Part shown: piece by piece, positions 34,988 through 47,006 of the stretch
Layout of the letters: each line of letters starts with the position of its first letter
Position numbering within the stretch: the stretch's first letter is position 1
NCBI GenBank assembly: GCA_030686995.1
Contig: CM060692.1
Coordinates: 127,735,796-127,799,795 of the forward strand
Direction: 5' to 3'
Length of the DNA: 64,000 nt
From: Artemisia argyi
Lineage: Eukaryota > Streptophyta > Magnoliopsida > Asterales > Asteraceae
Made by a program: the position numbers and the translations under genes
The notes under the pieces: model-generated
The model's input: the letters and a program-made list of their open reading frames with translations, nothing else
The model's database searches: none
What the model was told of the DNA's origin: nothing

Positions 34988-37189
34988 CTATCTGTCACGA
35001 GCAGCTTGCAAGCGTTGCTTGATTTGGAATATCTTCTCTGTAGTGTCATGTATTAGCTCTGGTCCGGTGAGTTGCATATCGCCAACTTCTGTCCAACAGA
35101 CTGGTGATCTGCACTTCCTTCCGTACAGTGCCTCAAAAGGTGCAGCCTTTATGCTGGCATGGTAGCTGTTATTGTATGAGAATTCAACTAATGGCAAGTG
35201 TCTATCCCAACCTTTTCCGAAATCAATCACACATGCTCGGAGTATATCTTCCAAGGTTTGGATTGTTCTTTCACTTTGTCCATCCGTTTGTGGATGATAA
35301 GCGGTGCTCATATCTAACCGAGTACCAAGAGATTTCTGTAGCGATTCCCAAAATCTTGAGGTGAATCGGCTATCTCTATCAGAAATAATAGATATTGGCA
35401 CCCCATGTCTAATCACAATTTCTTTAAAATACAACTGAGCGAGTGTTTCCATCTCGTCAGTTTCCTTGATTGGTAGAAAATGTGCAGACTTGGTTAATCG
35501 ATCGATGATAACCCAGATTATGTCTAATTCGGTCGAAGTCTTTGGTAATTTGGTAATAAAATCCATGGTGATTCGTTCCCATTTCCAGACCGGAATTTCT
35601 GGTTGCATAAGTAATCCTGATGGTTTTTGAGTCTCTGCCTTTACTCTAGAACAGGTTAAACATTTACCAACATACTCGGCGATATCAACTTTCATATTTG
35701 GCCACCAATAATTCTTCTTCATATCTTGGTACATCTTATTGGAACCGGGATGAATAGAATATTTGGATTTATGAGATTCATGCATGATAAGGTCTCGAAT
35801 ACCTCCAAAGAGAGGAATCCAATATCTTTCCTTAAAACATAACATTCCATCATTTCTTCTCACAAATTCTTTTTCATTATTTGGCATTCTGTCAACCTGA
35901 TCTTCCAGGTTTGACCTTCTGTCAATTTTCTCATATTTCCGGTTTTCTTCTTGTAGAGCTTCTGTTTGAGCTTTGATGATTTGAGTTGGAAGTGGCGAAT
36001 GAATTGTCATTCCTAGAGATTGAACTCTAAGAGGTTTAATTCTATCTTTTCTACTCAACGCATCGGCTACTACATTCGCTTTACCAGGATGGTAACGAAT
36101 TTCACAGTCGTAATCGTTGAGTAATTCTAACCATCTTTGTTGTCTCATGTTCAGCTCCTTCTGATCTAGTATATGCTGTAGACTCTTGTGATCGGTGAAA
36201 ACCGTACACTTTGTACCATATAGGTAATGTCTCCATATCTTAAGAGTAAAAACTACTGCTCCTAATTCTAGATCATGAGTGGTGTAATTTTCTTCATTCT
36301 TCTTTAGCTGTCGTGAAGCATAGGCTGTAACTTTGTCTCTTTGCATTAGTACCGCACCTAAACCATGATGAGATGCGTCACAATACACTACAAAGTCCTC
36401 ATTGCCTTCCGGTAATGCTAATATTGGTGCTTCACAAAGCTTCTGTTTCAGCAGTTGAAATGCTGACTCTTGCTTCTGTTCCCAAATATACTTCTTGTTC
36501 TTCTGGGTTAGTTCCGTCAAAGGTTTTGCAATCTTTGAAAAACCTTCTATAAATCTCCGGTAATAACCAGCGAGACCTAAGAATTGACGAATTTCGGTTG
36601 GGGTGGTGGGTGACGTCCAACCTTTTACTGCTTCTATCTTCGCGGGATCTACATGGATACCTTTGTTGTTGATGATATGGCCTAAAAATTGAACGGTAGA
36701 AATCCAAAAATCACATTTGGAAAACTTGGCGTACAACTTTTCTTTCTTAAGTAACTCCAAAATAGTCCTTAAGTGTTCGGCATGCTCTTCTTTGTTGCGC
36801 GAATAGATTAAAATATCATCAATGAACACAATAACGAATTTATCCAAGTATGGCTTGCATACTCGGTTCATTAAATCCATGAATACAGCTGGTGCATTGG
36901 TAAGACCAAATGACATCACTTGAAATTCATAATGTCCGTATCGTGTTCGAAAAGCTTTCTTGGGAATGTCCTCTTCCCTAACTCTTAATTGATGATAACC
37001 TGATCTTAAATCTATTTTTGAGTAAACAGTTGATCCTTGTAATTGATCAAATAGATCGTCGATCCTTGGCAATGGATATCGATTCCTCATCGTGAGTTTG
37101 TTCAACTCCCTGTAATCGATACACATTCGGAACGTTCCATCTTTCTTTTTGACGAATAAGATTGGTGCTCCCCAAGGGGATGAGCTTGG
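34988..37189 (-). pseudogene. Chromovirus reverse transcriptase, RNase H and integrase
   Basis: A long frame with RT motifs ([53 protein letters not shown], catalytic FIDDILIYS). RNase H follows ([38 protein letters not shown]). Integrase has an HHCC region ([30 protein letters not shown]) and a DDE core ([30 protein letters not shown]). It is in frame with the protease except for a TAA at 37190-37192 just before [18 protein letters not shown]. Catalytic residues are intact. Only the two flanking stops interrupt it. Confidence 0.9.
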
Positions 37190-38171
37190 TTAAATGAATC
37201 CTTCATCTGATAGTTCTTTCAATTGTTCAGATAATTCTTTCATTTCGGAGGGTGCTAATCGATATGGTGCTTTTGCAACTGGTGCTGCTTCAGGCACTAA
37301 ATCGATGCGGAATTCTACTTGACGGGTTGGTGGGATTCCAGGTAAGTCTTCGGGAAATACATCGGAAAATTCTTTTACAACTGGTACTTCATCAAGTTGT
37401 TTCTTCTTTTCTTTTGTTTCTCCTCCCGTTACTTGGATTTGAAATACATGGCATCCTTTGCTTATGTATTTCATCGTCTTGGCGTACGAAATGATATTGA
37501 ACGAAGTTTTAGGTTTATCACCTTGGATGATTAAGGTTTCACCGTCGAATGTAATTTGGATGACTTTCTCTTCACAAATTATTCTGGCACGGTGTTTAGA
37601 TAACCAATCCATACCAATGATGACATCAAAACTTCCCAATTGGATGGGCATAAGATTGATAGGGAAAGATTTATTTAGAAGGGTTAAGGTGCAGTTTTCG
37701 ATTAAGGTATTGGTACTTAGAATATTTCCATCTGCTAATTCTATTTCATAGATAGTATCTAATTCTACAGGAGTAATATTTAGAATTGCGGCAAACGAAG
37801 TAGACACAAAACTTTTATCTGCTCCCGAATCAAATAATATCTTAGCATCTTGTTGATTTAATAGGAACGTACCCGTAACAACATCAGAATTCTGCGTTGT
37901 GTTCCCATCACCAAGTACATACGCTCTTCCTCGGGCAACATTATTGGCAATTTTCAGACATTGAGTTCTGTAATGTCCAACTTCTCCACAACCATGGCAC
38001 TTTACTGCTATCAGTTGTGTGTTGGCTCCAGTCGCTCGACAGTCCCTTGTCATGTGACCAATTCTTCTACAGTTGCCACAAGCAGCCTTACATGCTCCAG
38101 TATGATGCATGTTGCACTTGTTACATGGGGGTAGAGTTCCGGCATAACCTTTACTTTCTGCAGGCACTGCT
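37190..38171 (-). pseudogene. Chromovirus Gag zinc knuckles, protease and RT start
   Basis: Begins (on the minus strand) inside the Gag C-terminus: [20 protein letters not shown] and [14 protein letters not shown] are two zinc knuckles. The aspartic protease has [15 protein letters not shown] and [14 protein letters not shown]. The frame then runs into the RT leader ([20 protein letters not shown]) and ends at TAA 37190-37192. At the other end it is broken by the Copia element. When the insertion and its CTGCT duplication are removed, the frame continues exactly into gag at 57276. Confidence 0.88.
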
Positions 38172-38551
38172 TGTAATAAACTCTGATATATGAACATGGA
38201 TGGTTAAGTGATTTGTGATGATTAAAGATGTAATTTCTAGTGAGATGTTAGAGAGAGAATGAGATGAGAGAAGTGGGAGCCTTGTATGTGAAAACTTGTG
38301 AAGGTTAGATTGCAAGTGAAGGTCCAACCCTTTCCCATGGGTGGGAAAGGGTATATATAGTTACAATGAAAACGCCCCTTGAAACGGGCTGTAGAGCGGG
38401 CTGACAGTGGGTAAGAGACCCGACCCGACTCCACAAATACTAACTAATACTACTCTACATACTAACTATTATGATAATTACTACGAGCTAAAATATGCTA
38501 AACTATTCTCGGGGTGACCGAGTCTTCGTATGAATAATCGTATTCCTAACA
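38172..38551 (-). repeat. Copia 3' LTR (left)
   Basis: 380 bp. It differs from the 381-bp right LTR at about five positions plus one indel. A TATA-like TATATATAG lies in the middle. Confidence 0.93.
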
Positions 38552-41437
38552 ATCTCCCCCTAAGGGAGGTCACCCTGGAAAATAAATGTTGAGTCATAGC
38601 ATTCAGATCTTTGACGACATCTTTGTAGCTCGTAGCCTTTTGATTCTTCATTGTTGAGATCTTTGTGCTTTAAGTGGTAGACTCTAGATGACTTGTTCAA
38701 TGTGATGGATGATCTTTGGAAATTACTTCAAGTTCATCATCCAAATGAGTGTCTGAAAGTCATCTTTGAGTAGTAACGTCTCCATGTGATAAGAACATCT
38801 TTGTGTTGGCATGCTCACACTTTTCAGGATCATGATCTTCTGCATCAGAGTTGTGGAAGCATATAAGAGGCCCATTCAATGATCATGATTTCTTAGATTG
38901 TGATGTCAAAGTGTGAGCATGTGTTGATGGATCAACATCTTTTCAACAATCAACAGCAACCGGCAGAAATTCCTGCAAATAGACAGTTAGCAACAAATCA
39001 TCCGGTACTTATAGGTTTGGAATTAGAGATCGTCAACAGCATAGTGTGAAGACTCCTTCTAACCCTTACCAAGACCGTTCCCAATCGGCAAACCCTGAAA
39101 GGATTTACACGAACTACCTAAGTAGATCAACGATTGGTTGGGTCGCTGGAGATCACTCCACGACTATAGACCGTTAGTAACCGTTGCGACCACTAAGCGT
39201 AATCCACAAGGAATTACCTAAGTGACCTGCTTTCGGGGCTGCTTGATGTTGACCCTGGCAGGAATTTCCATTCAATCACTGGGAGTTACTAAAGCAACAT
39301 CCCTCATAAATGTTCTGGCAGATTGCTCAGATCTGCGTAGGACTCATAAGTTTACCACTGGTGTCCTTAATGTTGAACAACCATGGTAGAAGTAGCATGT
39401 GTTCCTATGAGATCTTTTTATGCATCTCGAGGCTCTAGACTCAATAAGTGTATTTGGTTTTCCTATGCAGAGATTAGGGAGAGGTCTCCTGCTTCAATAT
39501 CAACTATCTCTAAGAGATAAGTCGATAGATTACACCGGTTCCCCGTGAGAATGAAACAAGTTCTTTTAAGAGAACTTGAGTGGCTAGAAGGATTAGTGCA
39601 TTGCGTCACTGGGTCCATGACGTCTTGTCTTCAATACCGATGTTGCCTTAGCAAGCATCAGTAGATTATGAATTGAACACGGTTTCTGCCCTAAGGTTGA
39701 ATAGTTGGAGGGCTATTTCTTTTCACCCTTTCTCATTTCATTTCTTTTTAATTCTTCAACCCCTTCTTTCTCTATTCTCACATTTCTCCTTTTTTTCATG
39801 ATCATACCTACGGACTTCTATATACTCTCTATTTGGTATTGTCCATGGGTAGATCCCTCCGGCTCTGGCGGATCATAGGACTGTTTTCCTATCCTTAGTT
39901 ACCTTATAACTCCATGACTGTCCTAAGTTTCCATTTGCCAAATCATTGAAAATTCTCTCAATGTGTTTATGATTGAGAAACACATTTTGTTAACACATTG
40001 AGAGTTTAGTCATTTTCAAATGCTCCCCCTTAACATGTGCTCATATGTATTGATTTGAAAATTTGCACATGTCGGGAAGAGTTGCACTTTTTGAATTGAT
40101 CTACCTTAAGTGATCATGACCGGGCATTCGAGACACGCTTACATCACTAGATAAACTAGCTTGAAGTTATTACCCAGCCCGATCAGGTTCACCCAAGGTT
40201 TCTCAAAACGGTACATTCTACTTAAACTAGTCCTCTTCGAGACACGCTTATATCACTGGTTGAATCAGCTTGAAGTTATTACCCGTCCAGGACTAGTCCT
40301 TTCGATTCTGGACATTTGTGTTTCGTCAATTCATGAGTCAAGACTGAGATGCACTCATATGAGATGCAAGGATCCTTTTACTCAAATCATTTTGCTCCCC
40401 CTCAATATGTGCATTGATATGCGAAAGAGTTTGGCACATAGGAAAGAGCAGATTTTTGTTTTCATGTTCAAAAACATCACTTTTGAATCAGTTTTTCATA
40501 TTTAAATCACATCTTCTCCCCCGATCAAAAATTTCAAACCAATTTGAGATTTGTGATCCCAAGTGATTTAAATAAGTATAAAGTTTTGGAGAAGGATGTG
40601 ACATGTTTAAGAATGACTGATTTTGAGACAATATTTAAGCTCCCCCTCAAACCTTGAGGGAGTATGTTATGTGTTAGAGATGATGAGTTTATAAATGATT
40701 TTGAGTTTAGTAATAAACTCATGAAAAATTCATATACTAACACATAACAATTGCACTTAATCCACTTGAGGTTATGCACAAAGATCATTGGTTTGAAGAT
40801 ATATAGTTTTTGAAATCATTCTCCCACTCAATCGATGACACATTTTAAAATTAAACAATTTGCATATCGATTGAGTGGTAAATTTTAAACAACTCTTCAG
40901 GTTTGTTTGATCTTCAAAAACCATGGTACCACCAAGTTTGGAGCAAATACTTTCCCGAAGAATCTTTGGAGGAAAAATATTTGAGATGCAAAGAAGACTT
41001 CTCTTCTTTTACCAGAAATGATGCACTTAAGCGTACATTAGATCGGAAAGGCACGAATGTAAAGTAATTCATGCCTTTGTAAGGAACAGTCGTCTTTTTG
41101 GCGACGAACTTTCCCCAATACTTAGACCGGGTTGCTATCTGAAGTAATAGCAAACCATGTTTAGAAAGAATAATTTTAGGAACGACATGTTTTAGACAAG
41201 AAAACTTTATTAGAAACCGAAAAACTCTTGCTCAAGCATATGTATGATTCCGTGTCATTGTTGAATGACATTTCTAGAAAGGTACATAATATTGATTACA
41301 CAAGAGACATGTCGAGAGAAGAATATTTTTGTATTTTTTGTGAATTTTCAGATTTTTATGGATTTTATAAGTTTTATATTTTTCTATTTTTCTTTTTGAT
41401 TTAATACTATGTACAAAGGATATATGAAACAACGCCT
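38552..41437 (-). other. Copia 3' non-coding region with polypurine tract copies
   Basis: About 2.9 kb without a gene. Adjacent to the LTR is the polypurine tract (GGGGGAGAT on the minus strand, 38552-38560). Similar CTCCCCCT-type tracts recur near 40022, 40392, 40516 and 40640. A segment of about 53 bp is repeated (40127-40180 and 40236-40288, sharing GAGACACGCTTA and AGCTTGAAGTTATTACCC). Confidence 0.65.
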
Positions 41438-42043
41438 TTACTCCTTCTGATCTTCCTGAAGACTTATGAGATCCTCAGGAGTGAGACTCTTCATACCAAG
41501 GCGAGGGAGGATAAATTGAAATCGATTCCTAGAAAGTGCTTTGGTAAAGATATCAGCAAGCTGGAACTCAGTCCTCACAAAGTAAAGTTCCACAATTCCT
41601 TTCTCAACTTGCTCCCTGATGAAGTGATGTCGAATGTCGATGTGCTTAGTTCTTGAATGCTGGACATTGTTGCAGCAAAGCGCAATTGCACTTTTGTTGT
41701 CACAATACATAGGAATCTTGTTGCACACGATGCCATAGTCCGAAAGTTGAGACCTCATCCATATAATTTGAGCACAGCACGAGGACATGGCAATGTATTC
41801 AGCCTCTGTGGAGGATATTGAAGTGCTCATTTGTTTCTTTGAAGACCAACTAACTAGCTTGTTTCCCAAGAACTATGCACCCCCAGATGTACTTCGACGA
41901 GTATCCTGACATCCCGCATGGTCAGCATCCGAATAGGCAGTGAGGGCCATTGAGGTATCCTTAGGGTACCATAGGCCCAAGTGGATTGTTCCTTTAAGAT
42001 ACTGAAAGACCCTCTTGACAGCTTCCAGGTGTTTCTTGGTAGG
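41438..42043 (-). pseudogene. Copia RT end and RNase H (left part)
   Basis: On the minus strand it continues directly from the RT part at 48418 across the nested element ([17 protein letters not shown], then [18 protein letters not shown]). A TAG at 41873-41875 replaces an expected Gln (CAG to TAG). RNase H motifs follow: [73 protein letters not shown]. The C-terminus at 41438 looks complete. Confidence 0.85.
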
Positions 42044-43454
42044 TGATGAGGCGAAAAATGAACCACTTTTAGGGGGTCATTTAAGCCCGGAATTGAATTT
42101 ATTTGATCAAATATTGCCCTAAATCGTTCCTTTTGTGATTTTAGGTACTTTGGGAGAGAAATCTGGAAAAGGAAGCAATTCAGACGTTTTTGGAGCATAA
42201 AAGTGAAGAAAACGCCAAAGTCTTAATTTTCCTTGTTGGGAAAAGTAGGTGACGGCGTCAAGAACAACATCCTGACGGCGTCAAGAGTAATTTGCATGAC
42301 GGTCCAATACAAACGTGAAGGCATCACAAGTAGAGCGTCAAGAGTAAAAGACGTGACGGCCTGGAAGACCATAACACATGACGGCGTCAGATGAAGATTA
42401 AGGCAGTCCAAGAAGTATTTTGGCGGCGAGATGACGGCGTCACCTATTTGGTCTTGACGCCGTCAGCCTCAGTTTTCTATATATAGTTTTCTAATTTTCA
42501 TTCATTAAAAAGAGAAGTTTTGGAGAAACCCTAAGGCCGAACCTATTACGAATTTTACAGGTTTTTCAAGGGTTTTCAGCCCTTGAACCCTTTCATGTGT
42601 AATTGAGATAAGTATTCTTTTAATTCAATCAATATGTCTATGTGTTGGTTGTCTATATCTTGTTCTTGTCTTGATTCCATCATGCTAGGCTAGATCTATC
42701 TTGTGTTTGCTTAGATCTAATGAAACCTAGATGTTGATTATGTGTTGATTACATGTTTATGGTTGTATTGGATGAATGATTTCGATGTTAGGCTTAAGAA
42801 AACTGGCAGATCTCCAAATGGTAACATGCTTGAACGTCTTAGGAAACATGAACTGACGTGCACTAGGTTTTATTGGTTGTATTTAATGCATGAGTAAATT
42901 CTAATGATCCCATGTTAGGAGCTTCTTAGCCGGCTCGACATAGGAGTGAAGTAGGCACTCATAGGATTGGGGAATTAAGTGCGCCACCCCATGAATGGTA
43001 TTAAGGAATACAATCCATCATCCACGCAACTATAACAAGTAATTAACGTGTAAAAGATATCTAGGGAGTAGTGAAATGTAAGTAAACACAATTTCTCCAC
43101 TTATTGCTCACAACCTTAGTTTAATTTAGTTTATTTTCATTTCTAGTATTTTATTTTGATTGCATCTTTAGTATTGGGTTAGTTGACTAGCAACTAATTC
43201 CGCCCAAATCCTTAAAACCCGAGATTTTTACTTGCTTTCTAAAAAATATAAAAAATACAAAAATAATCATCCCTTATCTCTAGAACTAGTATTTAGGTTT
43301 TCTAATCCTAGCGACACTATTCCTAGCTGAACGATCAATCCCTCGGTACTTGTCACTATACTATACTACAACGATCAGGTACACTGCCTGGTGGGGGTTG
43401 TAAGCTTCTCAAGATCCCTTGAGAGGTAAAGCCTGGTGCAATTCCCACGCATCA
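42044..43454 (+). repeat. 5' LTR of Athila-like element 2
   Basis: 1411 bp, TGATGAGGCG to CACGCATCA. The sequence is alignable with the LTR of element 1, but the segment between the palindromes and the part around 42890-42960 differ. TATATATAG at 42479-42486. Confidence 0.92.
42250..42486 (+). promoter_or_regulatory. TGACGNCGTCA palindrome array and TATA box, element 2 LTR
   Basis: Perfect palindromes at 42250, 42273, 42379, 42432 and 42455, with degenerate TGACGGYC half-sites between (near 42297 and 42354), followed by TATATATAG at 42479. Number and TATA-proximal placement match element 1, although the intervening sequence has changed and lengthened. Confidence 0.6.
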
Positions 43455-43460
43455 AGTTTT

Positions 43461-43479
43461 TGGCACCGCAGCCCGGGGA
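43461..43479 (+). other. Altered primer-binding site of element 2
   Basis: TGGCACCGCAGCCCGGGGA stands where element 1 has TGGCGCCGTTGCCGGGGA. The flanks on both sides are the same, so the primer site itself has changed at several positions. Confidence 0.6.
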
Positions 43480-43616
43480 ATAGTTATTGTCTAGGTTAGA
43501 ATCTCTTTTTATTAGGTCTACTTGCTAGATTCCTTTCTAGTAAGATTTTATTTTTATTTTTAGGTTTTCTTTAGTCTATCTTATTTCTTTGTTTCCTTTG
43601 TTCGTAAACTATTTCG

Positions 43617-44513
43617 ATGGATAACAATAACATTGATCGTTTGATTCCTGTTATTCGTGTTTTTCATTGTAGGATTTTCCAAATGCCCGCCCCACTCCCT
43701 TTAGTTGAGAATGAGAACCCGCCTAACCTCTCGCCCAACCACCACTTTGACAATAATTCTGAGTTAGAGGTGTCTGATCATGATGATGACTGTAGGGCTA
43801 GTCCTTTTTACTATTTAGACTCCGACGAGGATCTTGATGACGGTGATGTGATTAATGAGAATAGGATGGAAGAGGAAATAAACCCTCTTGGGTATGTCGA
43901 CCCTAGAACTAGGATTGAGTGTGATAGTTCATTCAACATGAAATTTTCTTGTAAGATCGGATTTAAGAGCTTTAACGCCTATCTTAACTCATCTCTCCCG
44001 ATGAACATAATCTCGCGTAATGAGTATAATAAAATCATGGTAGATGAATTAGAATACAAAGGAGAAAACATTATTGCTAGGGCAATACCGTTGCATGTGT
44101 TTGTAGGAAGCTTGGTTTATCTTGTTGAGTTCATGGTTATGGAGAATCTAGGAGAATTTATTGATGATAAGTTGACCCAAGTTGTGTTTGGAAAACCTTT
44201 CAAACGGTTGACCAACCTCGATGAAAAACTCATAGAAGGGTTAATTACATTCTCGGATGGGGATGAAGATTTTGTGTATCAAATGCCCCGCACACACCCT
44301 AGGTTTAAGGATTTTTCCATGGAGAAGTGTAGTAGGTATCCGCCCATAGAAATGCTAAGTGAGAATGATAAGAGAAAAGGGCTTAAGTATACTCATGAAA
44401 AGAATAAAAGATACTATCACGGATGTCTAGAGTTAGGAGATGAGTATAAGAAAGATGAGGTGACCATTAGATGGCTCACGCTTGGTTATGTGAGCATAAG
44501 CGATACACGGTAA
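43617..44513 (+). CDS. Intact 298-residue protease-like ORF of Athila-like element 2
   Basis: A complete open frame with no stops or frameshifts. The N-terminal ~90 residues are acidic and Asp/Asn-rich. The central part (about 105-215) resembles a retroviral aspartic-protease fold: SFNMKFSCKIGFKSFNAYLN, PMNIISRNEYNKIM, VFVGSLVYLVEFMVMENLGE, VVFGKPFKRLTN. The Asp-Thr/Ser-Gly catalytic triplet is missing (Asn-Ser-Ser or Pro-Met-Asn at that place). The C-terminal part is basic (YQMPRTHPRFKDFSMEKC, EWLT-like RWLTLGYVSI). Very similar ORFs recur in Asteraceae genomes, where they are often mislabelled as host genes. The function is unknown. Conservation of the reading frame in a non-autonomous element suggests it is useful to the element. 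Confidence 0.72.
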   Translation: MDNNNIDRLIPVIRVFHCRIFQMPAPLPLVENENPPNLSPNHHFDNNSELEVSDHDDDCRASPFYYLDSDEDLDDGDVINENRMEEEINPLGYVDPRTRIECDSSFNMKFSCKIGFKSFNAYLNSSLPMNIISRNEYNKIMVDELEYKGENIIARAIPLHVFVGSLVYLVEFMVMENLGEFIDDKLTQVVFGKPFKRLTNLDEKLIEGLITFSDGDEDFVYQMPRTHPRFKDFSMEKCSRYPPIEMLSENDKRKGLKYTHEKNKRYYHGCLELGDEYKKDEVTIRWLTLGYVSISDTR

Positions 44514-46368
44514 CCCATGACCTTGAGTCTAGCTACAAGACTCGTAAATAAAGAAAAGCGCTTCTTGGGAGGCAACCCATGCTTTGTGTGATTTTATTTT
44601 GTTTGTTTGTTTGTTATTTGCTTCCGTATGCATGCTTTATTTTTATTGTTGGTAGATCATGTTTCTAAATTAAATAGTGGAAATACTTTACTTTGTTGTT
44701 TTGGCCTAGTCTTAACTCCACCTAAAAGTATTTTTGCAAAAGATAAGTGTAAGGGAAAACCCCAAATATGTTTTTAAGAAACAAACCGATCATGATTCTC
44801 CACAATATTAAGTGAACATGTATATTCGTATTTATTAGAGTCAAATGCTTGTATTGAGTCATAATGAAGTTTTGCAGGATTTTCCAGGAAGTAGGACCAA
44901 GTTTTTCCAGAAATTTTCCGGAAACTTAACATAAGAATTTCTGCAGGTCACTTCTGACGGAGTCACGAGATTACTCTTGACGGCGTCACGTGTAAAAATC
45001 TGGAAATTTTACCGGTTTTGTTTTTCTAACGGAGTCTTACGGTTTTTGTGAATTATTAAGTTTTATAATCTCCAGGAAATCTGCAAACTTCATTCCACAA
45101 GCATTATATCTTACTTTGTTTTCTAGGATTTAGTAACTTATATAGATTGCCGCCGATTTTATGCGAGGTTGTCTTGTTTGTTTTCTCAGGATTTACAGGT
45201 TATGTATGACAAGAAGATGATTTATTTTTCTGGAAGGGAAGCTTTGATTGTTCATTTTCTTGGAGGAAGATTTAACCTGGCCACCTTATTATCCATACCG
45301 AGCGAATCAGGGGAGTATTTGATTTCATTGTTTTTACTTATTTCACTTTTACATTCTTTACTTGAACATTGGGGACAATGTTCATCTTAAGTGTAAGGGG
45401 AGGGTAAAATGATGATACCTTACAAATACACTTTCGCTTGTGTTTGTTTTGTTTGATGGTAGATGTGTAATAAAACTATGAGAAATACTTGTTAGTGCAA
45501 TTTTAGCGCCAAATTTAATTTTTTTTACAACATTTAGGAGTGAAACTTTAGCCATAGCAAGCATCTCATGGATAGGAGATTGTATGACTAGCACATAACC
45601 GTATATTCAGAAAAAAATTTCCACCCAAATATGTGAGGTTCGCCTTTAGATTTGATAGGAAAAGCATTTACTATTAGTGCTTATGAGTGTACCGGTAGCA
45701 TTTAGATTCTAGAACTTGCGTTAGTGATGCATCCCGAGACCGCTAGTGAGACTACATTCGTGTAGTAGGATTTACTACATGATAAGAGGCATTAGGATCA
45801 CCCTTGTGTTAAACCCGTATCATAATTACTTGACCATTTAAGTCATATTACTTGGCTAGTTAAGTCAACTAATTTCTCCCACACCCTTAGCGTTGTACTC
45901 ATTTTTAGTACACGAAACCCCTAGTACACCCCTCCGAGCCTATCCTTTCGTTTCTAACTTTAAGCATCTTACTTAAAGGAAGAATTTGTTACACCCCACT
46001 TAAATGTACAACCAGATCGCCTTAGCCTTCCGTGTATGCAGTCATCTTTAGTGCATTATTGTTATTTGTTTAAACCCTAAGTTAACTATCTAATTGATTA
46101 CATGGTTGCTAAGTCGAGTCATATCCTTGTACATATTGTTTTGGGACGATTGGGACTCATGGGTAAAGTACTTATTTTATGGAGTAATGGGGAAGAACAT
46201 CATTTATTACCCCCATATGTGCGTTAATCTTAAAAGTACTCCAAGTGTTTTGATTTTCTTAATTCGAGTAATTAGTTTAGTTTATTGTAAAGTCTGTAAA
46301 GATTCAAGTGTAAGGGAAATGTTCATTCCCTATGATGTATTATTTTGGATGGTAGGGTAAGAGTGTAT

Positions 46369-46402
<34 letters not shown>

Positions 46403-47006
46403 AAAAATCAAGAAAAAGAAAAGAAAAAAAGAGAAAAAGGAAAAGAGAAAAAACATACGGACTACCATCCCTTTTTATTCTATGTTCAATTTATGTTTTT
46501 GTTAATTTTCATCTATTAGCTTAAGTCGAGTCTAGTCTTGGCTTAGCAACGCCATATTGTACATGTAATTAACCAAGATTGTTAGCTCGCCACCAGTAAA
46601 AACTTCCTTTATTCAACAAAACCGTGTATTTCATATCCCTACACCTAACGTCACAACCCTTTAAAAAGACCTCTTTGATAGTTTATCCTAGGTGCTTACG
46701 CCATGTGGTGGAGGTTTGATCCTTTCCCAAGCCTATGGTAATCTATTTTGCTATGACAGGTAGTGAGAGATATCTTCCGTTTCCATATTGTAATTTATAC
46801 TTTATTACACCCGAGAGATGTGAGTATCTAAACACTATTTGTGAGGTGCTAGTGTATGACCTCCGTGCTTGTCTATTGGTCTTTAGTGGAACGATTATTT
46901 GTTGTAATTACTTTTATATTAGTGTTAAATGACCCCTAACTTGTATTTTGACTAGAATAAAAGCGCATTTGCTTGAGGATAAGCAAATCTCAAGTGTAAG
47001 GGTATA
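44514..47006 (+). other. Athila-like element 2 non-coding 3' internal region
   Basis: The same organisation as 27427-29898: the GGGAGGCAACCC block at about 44568-44580, one intact TGACGGCGTCA (44978-44988) plus a decayed neighbour (44955), and an A-rich tract at about 46370-46450. No gene was recognised. A 70-codon minus frame at 45382-45594 is also present in element 1 but has no coding features. Confidence 0.72.

Noticed and set aside
35104..35364. Plus-strand frames inside the chromovirus polyprotein (also 37252-38193, 49195-50576)
   Set aside because: They are shadows of the minus-strand polyproteins, which carry all the conserved motifs.
43617..44513. Host gene (such ORFs are often labelled as MAK10-like or hypothetical host proteins)
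   Set aside because: It lies between two identical-length LTRs with a target duplication, so it belongs to the retroelement.
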